Positions 5,968 to 10,466 of a DNA stretch of 10,466 bases are shown in pieces. A program made the translations under genes and the position numbers. Numbering within the stretch: position 1 is the first letter of the stretch; the number at the start of each line of letters is the position of its first letter. The DNA is taken from contig JAUXCV010000039.1 in NCBI GenBank assembly GCA_030618675.1, positions 1 through 10,466 on the forward strand, written 5' to 3'. A model generated the notes under the pieces. That model saw only the letters and a list, made by a program, of their open reading frames with translations, did not search any database and was not told the origin of the DNA. This DNA comes from Acidimicrobiia bacterium (GTDB lineage Bacteria; Actinomycetota; Acidimicrobiia; Spongiisociales; UBA5794).

Positions 5968-7278
5968 CTAGGTGACGCGTTTGACCGGTTGAGCCTTCCA
6001 CGTCCCTGCACGGATCGCCTTGCCGGGACCGTAGGTTCGCAGAACGGGCCAGAAGGGACCGTTTGGAGTGGGAAGCCAGTTCGCTTCCTTGTCCTTGCCC
6101 GGCGTTTCGATCTGGAGGTAAATCGTGATCGACCCATCGTCGGCCGTCACGAGCCCGGGGGTGGCGCTGCCGATGTTGTAGCGATCGATCGAGTTGTCGA
6201 CCAGCCAACGCTGCGGCAGTTTGTACATGGTCCACGACCAGAAGTACTTGACCGGCGGTATCTCGTCGGCTGTGAACGTCACCGAGTAGCTGTACTTGCT
6301 TCCGTCCAGCAGGACACCCTGATCGTCTTTGGCCATCGGGTAGTACACGGACTGCGCCTTGACGTTTCCGAAGATTCCCATCATGACACCGAGCGCCCGA
6401 TCGAAGTAGTCCTTGTCCGTGTTCTTGCGTGAACGGAAGAACAGAGCCGGATTGACGTCGCCCTCGGATGCCTTCTTCATCTCCGCAAGTGCTTCACCCA
6501 TGCCGTCGCTGATCGCTTTCGCCTCGTCCTTGCTGAACGACGAAGCGTCCCAGGGTTGCCCGGCAACAACACCGATTTCGGCGATCTTGTCAAGCGCTGG
6601 TTTGTCCTGCGGATTCGGTGTCGTGAGCGCCATGACGAAGTTCGCGTAGGACCAGAAATCGTCCGTCTTCTCAAGCCCTTCCTTCCAGGGAAGCCACTCG
6701 ATATCAGGCGCAGATGCTGGTGCCGGTTGACCGAGGAATGAACTGAGCGGTTCGAGCTTGTATCCGCCCTGAATGCGCGTGACATTGGCCATGTCGCTGG
6801 GATCGATCAATTGGGCTCGGGTCAATGAACCCAAGAACTCCGAGTCACCGCGCACGATTCGCTTGACTCCATCGGGAAGGTCACCCTTCCACGTTGGCGA
6901 GGCGAGAAGCACACGAACACCGTCGTTGCCGTCTTCGACAGACCCTGCGTTGTCGAGGACGAATCCCCACAGGTCATCCCACTGGCTCGTGTAGAACCGG
7001 GTCGCGTCGATCTTCGGCATGGTGAGCACCCACGGCTCCGCCCTCAGATCGACCCAGGCGTACGAGTAGGGAGTGTCGTTGTTCGGCGTCACGATGTCCG
7101 TGTCTTGGGGTGTCGCAGTGCCGAGGTTCAGCCACTTCCCGAAGCCGCCGCCGTACGAGGACGACGACGCGTCGATGGCCTGCATGTACATGGTGCGGTA
7201 GTACATCACCAACGGATAGGTGAAGATGTACGCCTCTTTCGCGATCGCCTTTGCCTGACTTGGTTTCATCGTCGTCAC
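5968..7278 (-). CDS. DUF1254/DUF1214 protein (second gene of the pair)
   Basis: A 436-residue protein. The N-terminal DUF1254 part shows the family signature around residues 60-110: TPNNDTPYSYAWVDLRAEPW, then VLTMPKIDATRFYTSQWDDL. The C-terminal DUF1214 part (about 320-436) has YSVTFTADEIPPVKYFWSWT, IDRYNIGSATPGL and DGSITIYLQIETPGKDKEAN with NWLPTP. The biochemical role of this family is not established. Many members are exported, but here there is no cleavable signal, only a mildly hydrophobic helix near residues 16-32. GTG 7278 was preferred because AGGAGG (7291-7296) is 12 bases away; ATG 7269 is a possible alternative. It follows its paralogue by 28 bases, forming an operon. Length is normal and the frame is intact. 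Confidence 0.88.
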   Translation of the reverse strand: MTTMKPSQAKAIAKEAYIFTYPLVMYYRTMYMQAIDASSSSYGGGFGKWLNLGTATPQDTDIVTPNNDTPYSYAWVDLRAEPWVLTMPKIDATRFYTSQWDDLWGFVLDNAGSVEDGNDGVRVLLASPTWKGDLPDGVKRIVRGDSEFLGSLTRAQLIDPSDMANVTRIQGGYKLEPLSSFLGQPAPASAPDIEWLPWKEGLEKTDDFWSYANFVMALTTPNPQDKPALDKIAEIGVVAGQPWDASSFSKDEAKAISDGMGEALAEMKKASEGDVNPALFFRSRKNTDKDYFDRALGVMMGIFGNVKAQSVYYPMAKDDQGVLLDGSKYSYSVTFTADEIPPVKYFWSWTMYKLPQRWLVDNSIDRYNIGSATPGLVTADDGSITIYLQIETPGKDKEANWLPTPNGPFWPVLRTYGPGKAIRAGTWKAQPVKRVT

Positions 7279-7306
7279 GGGTCCGGGGTCCCTCCTGGTA
7301 GGCGCA

Positions 7307-8653
7307 TCACTTGGCTTGTCCGACTGCCGGGATTTCGTATTGGCCGTTCAGCACCTCGATCTTGGGCAGGTACATCCGAAGCAGCATGTAGAACGGTTCC
7401 TTCGGAGCCGGCAGCCAATTCGATTCCTTGTCCTTGCCAGGCGAGTCGGCCTGGAAGTAGATCGTGATCGATCCGTCAGAACCGGTCTTGAGGCTGTCGG
7501 CACTGCCGATCTTGTAGCGGTTGATCGGATTGTTGACCATGAGCCGCTTCTTGGCGTCGTACATCGTCACCGACCAGAAGGCACCGACCGGCGGCGTCTT
7601 CCCCTTGGGGAAGGTGATCGTGTAGTCGTGAGCAGATCCATCCAACACGGCGCCGCCGGAGTCGGCGTACACCGCCGGGTAGTACGCCTCGATCGGGGTG
7701 TTGACGAACATTGCCTGGTAACCGACGGCCGCCCGGAAGAGATAGCTGTCTCCGAAGTACTCGTCCAATACCGGGGACAACTGCCAGCCGTTCACGTCCG
7801 CACCCATCGCGGCTGCCTTCGTCGCCAGTATGGATTCGCCGTCGGTGGCGGCGCGTCCGAGCGCCTTCTTCTCGCCATCGCTGAGACTCGAGGAGTCGAA
7901 ACCGTGATCAACGCTCAATCCGATGTTCACGAAGAGACCGAGTAGCCCTGCGTCAGTGCTTGGCGCCCCGTTGGACACCAACGTGGCCCCGAGTTGTTCG
8001 AAGAACGCAAGGTCACCTGAGTACCCCTTCGCCGGCGTCACCGGCACCTTGGGAGGTTCGTAGGTCCTCCCGAGATTGCTCAGCGGGGTCATCGTCACTT
8101 GCTTCTGCAACGTGTTGACCGCAGCCACGTCCTCCTCGGACGCGACGAAGATCCGTCCGATGATGAACCCCGTCGGTGTCGGACAGTCGATCCGGGTGAC
8201 ACCTTCCGGAAGCTTGCCCGTCCATCCCGGCGCGACCAGCACGTACGTCTGCTCCTGAGAGCCCATCGTCCTCGTACTCGCATAGTGAAAGTTGTTGGTG
8301 AAGGCATCGATGAACTGGAACGTGTAGTACCGGCCCTTCATGTCGGGAAGGTGCAGGACGTACGGCTCGACGGCGGAGTCGAACCATGTGACGGAGTACT
8401 GCGTATCACTGTTCCCCGACTGCACCGCCGAGAACTTCGGACCCAACATGCCCCAGGCGTTCGCGATCTGATTCACCGGGGCGAAGAGCTTCCCCGTCTT
8501 GGTGAACTGCTCGGGTGTGACAGGTGCGTCACCGCCCTTGGTCATTGCGTCACGACTCCTCTGCATGACGACCATCGGATAACCCCAGATGTAGGCCTGT
8601 ACACCCATCGCATAGGCCCGATTCGCCTTGGAATCGTTCGTAGAGCTAGTCAT
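7307..8653 (-). CDS. DUF1254/DUF1214 protein (first gene of the pair)
   Basis: A 448-residue paralogue of the downstream gene. It shares the DUF1254 signature (SGNSDTQYSVTWFDSAVEPY, VLHLPDMKGRYYTFQFIDAF) and the DUF1214 end (PPVGAFWSVTMYDAKKRLMV, NPINRYKIGSAD, DGSITIYFQADSPGKDKESN, NWLPAP). The two copies are clearly homologous but divergent, so this is an old duplication or two separate family members. ATG 8653 was chosen over GTG 8656 because AAAGGA (8661-8666) is then seven bases away. There is no signal peptide; the first 20 residues are polar and helical. It leads a two-gene operon whose promoter must lie in 8657-8820; TAGATT (8714-8709, minus strand) is a possible -10. The function is unknown. 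Confidence 0.88.
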   Translation of the reverse strand: MTSSTNDSKANRAYAMGVQAYIWGYPMVVMQRSRDAMTKGGDAPVTPEQFTKTGKLFAPVNQIANAWGMLGPKFSAVQSGNSDTQYSVTWFDSAVEPYVLHLPDMKGRYYTFQFIDAFTNNFHYASTRTMGSQEQTYVLVAPGWTGKLPEGVTRIDCPTPTGFIIGRIFVASEEDVAAVNTLQKQVTMTPLSNLGRTYEPPKVPVTPAKGYSGDLAFFEQLGATLVSNGAPSTDAGLLGLFVNIGLSVDHGFDSSSLSDGEKKALGRAATDGESILATKAAAMGADVNGWQLSPVLDEYFGDSYLFRAAVGYQAMFVNTPIEAYYPAVYADSGGAVLDGSAHDYTITFPKGKTPPVGAFWSVTMYDAKKRLMVNNPINRYKIGSADSLKTGSDGSITIYFQADSPGKDKESNWLPAPKEPFYMLLRMYLPKIEVLNGQYEIPAVGQAK

Positions 8654-8656
8654 CAC

Positions 8657-8820
8657 ACCGTCCTTTGCGGCTCAGATAGGAGGACACAGCCGTCCCCCCG
8701 CCCTTTCGAATCTACAGAAGTGGGGTCCCACTCGCTAGCCCGATTCGGCACAGATCACATGACCGGTGCGGAGTCGTCGCTATGGACGCTCTCGAATCCG
8801 TCCGCCGTGTGTTCTCAGGT
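8657..8820. promoter_or_regulatory. Region upstream of the DUF1254 pair; small palindrome
   Basis: This 164-base gap separates the end of the second doc gene from the DUF1254 operon, both on the minus strand. It holds AGTGGG-GT-CCCACT (8719-8732), a 6-base inverted repeat just upstream of a possible TAGATT -10 (8714-8709). No hairpin terminator for doc is evident, so some read-through into the DUF1254 genes is possible. Confidence 0.3.
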
Positions 8821-9207
8821 CTAGCCTGGCTCGATTCGGTCCCTCAACCAATCAGCGACAGCGGATTCATCGAACTCGCCGGCAGCGATCGCCAGCATCA
8901 TCTCGATGGCGTCATCCGGTTGGACTCTCAGATCATGGCCATTGAGAGCGCAGAACACTGTCAGCGACTGCCATGCCAGCCGCTTGTTACCGTCGGGCAG
9001 TGGGTGATTCCGCGCGATCCGCACGACGAGTACCGCAGCTTTGTCCACGAACTCCGGGTGGAACTCAACCTCACCGAAGCCTGCTTGGGGTGCATGGAGT
9101 GCAGAGTCGAGCAACTCCAATCTCGATACCCGCGTCAGCGTTGCTGCCTCAATACCGGTGACAGCCTCGGCGATCGTGACGGCCTCGGCCAGGGTGAGGT
9201 ACCTCAC
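8821..9207 (-). CDS. doc: Doc/Fic-family toxin (copy 2, intact)
   Basis: A 128-residue Doc-type toxin, close to the length of phage P1 Doc. The N-terminal helices (RYLTLAEAVTIAEAVTG, residues 2-18) lead to the conserved LDSALHAPQAGFG region (33-45). The Fic motif HPLPDGNKR follows at residues 68-76, with the catalytic H68, D72, the N74-K75-R76 phosphate-binding residues and no gap. Doc proteins phosphorylate EF-Tu and arrest translation. The start is GTG 9207, overlapping the antitoxin stop by four bases, the same arrangement as copy 1. This copy is uninterrupted and probably active when not bound by its antitoxin. It is the inverted paralogue of 1550-1953. Confidence 0.9.
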   Translation of the reverse strand: MRYLTLAEAVTIAEAVTGIEAATLTRVSRLELLDSALHAPQAGFGEVEFHPEFVDKAAVLVVRIARNHPLPDGNKRLAWQSLTVFCALNGHDLRVQPDDAIEMMLAIAAGEFDESAVADWLRDRIEPG

Positions 9208-9416
9208 TCGGCGAGACGATCCATTATCTCCTGATCCCGTTCGGTCAAGGCCCGCAGTGTTTCCATGAATTCGTCGTCGCTCTTCACGCGCTCGATCTCG
9301 GCTTGCAGCGCGTCGAGCATGAGTGCGTTCACGCTGACACCTCGACCGCGGGCAACGATGTCAGCCTCTTCGGCCAAGTCTTCGGGTATCCGGACAGTTG
9401 TCGTTCTTCCTGACAT
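9204..9416 (-). CDS. Ribbon-helix-helix antitoxin (copy 2)
   Basis: A 70-residue antitoxin starting MSGRTTTVRIPEDLAEEA. The strand TTTVRIPEDL, helix AEEADIVARGRG, turn VSVN and helix ALMLDALQAEIERV form the ribbon-helix-helix DNA-binding domain. The C-terminal acidic helix TERDQEIMDRLAE should hold Doc. About 38 of 65 aligned residues are identical to copy 1. It is first in the operon, with a GTGA overlap into doc. Upstream are a tandem CATCACGA repeat and a GATGTCGTGAT element shared with copy 1, so autoregulation is likely. The N-terminal DNA-contacting residues TTVR are the same in both copies, so the two antitoxins may recognise each other's operators. Confidence 0.88.
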   Translation of the reverse strand: MSGRTTTVRIPEDLAEEADIVARGRGVSVNALMLDALQAEIERVKSDDEFMETLRALTERDQEIMDRLAE

Positions 9417-9418
9417 GC

Positions 9419-9448
9419 CATCACGACATCACGACGTCGCAGGTGATG
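9419..9448 (-). promoter_or_regulatory. Operator-like repeats before the second antitoxin gene
   Basis: CATCACGA occurs twice in tandem (9419-9434), and CATCAC (9427-9432) faces GTGATG (9443-9448) across ten bases. On the minus strand GATGTCGTGAT (9430-9420) matches GATGTCGCGAT at 1322-1332 with one change. The repeats end two bases before ATG 9416. No clear TANNNT is seen at the leaderless position used by copy 1. Confidence 0.45.
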
Positions 9449-9530
9449 TGTGCGGGCCAGCGCGTCGGAGTGCCGGGCGAGCCGGCGGCGGGCAGACAAT
9501 GCGGTGACTCCCCTCACGAAATGTCCCCCC

Positions 9531-9559
9531 TTCCAAACGGCCGTAGACGGGACGATACT
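9531..9559 (+). promoter_or_regulatory. Candidate promoter of the oxidoreductase gene
   Basis: TTCCAA (9531-9536), a 17-base spacer and GATACT (9554-9559) predict a start near 9566 and a leader of about 35 bases containing GGAGGT (9588-9593). Similarity to consensus is partial. Confidence 0.35.
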
Positions 9560-9600
9560 CAAGGTGCGGACAACGTTCCGCCGAGACGGAGGTGTTCGAT

Positions 9601-10107
9601 ATGCGCAAGATCGCCAAGACCCTGCTGGTGATTCTGGGAGTCGTCGTGGTCGCCGAGATCGTAGAAACGGCGCTCATGGTCTGGGCTTGGCGGTGTCGCA
9701 ACCCACGGGCGCTGCGGCTCATCAAGCGCTTCAACAAGTACGTGAACAATCCGGTGATGCTGCGATTCTCGGGACGCTCCGGCGTCTCCGCCATCGTCCA
9801 TCACGTCGGGCGACGATCCGGGACGCCATTCGCCACGCCGGTGATAGCCCACCAATCCCACCAGGATGCCATCATCCCGCTGCCATACGGCACCGAGGTC
9901 GACTGGCTCCGCAACGTGCTGGCCGCCGGACAGGCCGTCGTGGATCTTGAAGGTCGAAGCCTCAGGGTCGAGGAACCGGCGGTGGTGGACATCGACGACG
10001 TGATCGGCCTCCTACCGTCCCCGATGGTGCGCACCGTGCGCTTCAATGGCGCCCGTGACGCCGTCCGGATGCGGGTCTCGGGAACCGCTACGTCAGCGTC
10101 CGCCTGA
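9601..10107 (+). CDS. Membrane-anchored deazaflavin (F420)-dependent nitroreductase-family oxidoreductase
   Basis: A 168-residue protein of the Ddn-like family (DUF385, F420H2-dependent quinone/nitro reductases), which uses reduced deazaflavin as hydride donor. Family marks are VGRRSGTPFATPV (about residues 71-83) and PLPYGTEVDWLRNVLAAG (about 93-110). The N terminus (residues 6-30, KTLLVILGVVVVAEIVETAL) is one strong membrane segment preceded by basic residues, so the enzyme is probably tethered to the membrane, consistent with a lipophilic substrate such as a quinone. ATG 9601 is placed by GGAGGT seven bases upstream; an in-frame GTG at 9592 overlaps that site and is less likely. It is a single-gene unit, divergent from the antitoxin-doc pair. 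The substrate is unknown. Confidence 0.82.
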   Translation: MRKIAKTLLVILGVVVVAEIVETALMVWAWRCRNPRALRLIKRFNKYVNNPVMLRFSGRSGVSAIVHHVGRRSGTPFATPVIAHQSHQDAIIPLPYGTEVDWLRNVLAAGQAVVDLEGRSLRVEEPAVVDIDDVIGLLPSPMVRTVRFNGARDAVRMRVSGTATSASA

Positions 10108-10157
10108 GATCAACCGATCGGACGGTGGCGTCGCTCCGTAGAACATCGCCGGATAGC

Positions 10158-10188
10158 GCGACGCTCGGTCCCCAGCAGAGCGCGTCGC
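10158..10188 (+). terminator. Possible terminator hairpin after the oxidoreductase gene
   Basis: GCGACG-CTC (10158-10166) can pair with GAGCGCGTCGC (10178-10188) with a 2-base bulge and an 11-base loop. It begins 50 bases after the stop codon. There is no T tract, so this is tentative. Confidence 0.25.
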
Positions 10189-10361
10189 CAGGCAAGGCGC
10201 CGGCTTTGGGGTGACCGCGCGGACATGAGGATCCCGACCCTCGACACTCGCCCGAAGGGCTGGTGAAGCTCTGCTGACAGGGACCGCCGGCACGCTACAA
10301 CGAGTCACCCAGCACAAGGAGAGCGCTCGAACGCAGGCAGGAAGCAGGAGGACAACCATCG
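10189..10361. other. Intergenic stretch with no supported gene
   Basis: Together with 10108-10157 this forms a gap of about 250 bases before the tRNA-Val fragment. A minus-strand frame is open over 10093-10359, but its peptide is Cys/Ser/Arg-rich without a recognisable pattern and it has no ribosome site. I see nothing else. Confidence 0.4.
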
Positions 10362-10405
10362 GGTGGGCGCTACTGGGATCGAGCCAGTGACCTGTGTCGT
10401 GTGAA
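10362..10405 (-). other. tRNA-Val(CAC)-like 3'-half fragment (attachment-site scar)
   Basis: On the minus strand this fits tRNA positions 32-75: anticodon loop TTCACAC (anticodon CAC), GACAC, variable AGGTC, T stem ACTGG, loop CTCGATC, CCAGT, acceptor AGCGCCC, A73, CC. The T stem is fully paired over five bases. The matching 5' strand (GGGCGCT) and D arm do not occur in the 61 bases above 10405, and the anticodon 5' stem does not pair, so this is a 3' half only. T54 is C. It is a different tRNA from the two Arg fragments but shows the same truncation point and strand, suggesting an attachment site of another element whose body lies to the right. Confidence 0.65.
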
Positions 10406-10466
10406 GTTCTCTGAGTGTCTCGCCGCGCACACCTTGCATCGAGCCGATTCGACGAGAAGCCTTGTG

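Noticed and set aside
10093..10359. Minus-strand 88-codon frame at the right edge
   Set aside because: It overlaps the end of the oxidoreductase gene, has no ribosome site and encodes an unremarkable low-complexity peptide.
1..10466. CRISPR array, riboswitch or replication origin
   Set aside because: No regularly spaced short repeats, no DnaA-box clusters and no recognisable aptamer consensus were seen.

Overview
The window looks like an accessory region, probably a genomic island, of a high-GC actinobacterium. This rests on the GC-rich third codon positions, GTG starts, tRNA-Arg(ACG)-like sequences of actinobacterial type, several apparently leaderless promoters (TANNNT six bases before ATG), and a predicted deazaflavin (F420)-dependent oxidoreductase. 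I cannot place it below class. Acidimicrobiia is only a guess.

Layout. Bases 1-119 hold the C-terminal end of an unidentified plus-strand gene. Next comes a first, weak tRNA 3'-end fragment (129-153), then a minus-strand VapBC-type toxin-antitoxin pair (285-933) with a palindromic operator, then a clear tRNA-Arg 3'-half fragment with its hairpin (1049-1118). A second module follows: a plus-strand ribbon-helix-helix antitoxin with a frameshifted Doc toxin (1344-1953), a small exported protein of unknown family (2269-2844), a strong bidirectional terminator, a large minus-strand LuxR-family ATP-binding regulator (2933-5494), and the C-terminal remnant of a plus-strand tyrosine integrase (about 5546-5718). 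That module ends at a second tRNA-Arg 3'-half fragment (5752-5793). A third module holds two tandem DUF1254/DUF1214 proteins (5968-8653), an intact paralogue of the antitoxin-Doc pair (8821-9416) and a membrane-anchored deazaflavin-dependent oxidoreductase (9601-10107). A tRNA-Val(CAC)-like 3' fragment closes the window at 10362-10405.

How it fits together. All four tRNA fragments lie on the minus strand and none is an intact tRNA. The two Arg copies share a trailing hairpin and a 38-base element-side repeat (36 of 38 identical). This is the pattern expected from repeated insertion of integrase-driven elements at tRNA genes, followed by decay. Each stretch between fragments carries one type II toxin-antitoxin locus, which could have stabilised the inserted modules. 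The cargo (regulator, exported protein, DUF1254 pair, oxidoreductase) shows no evident shared pathway. The only likely operons are vapBC, the two antitoxin-doc pairs and the DUF1254 pair.
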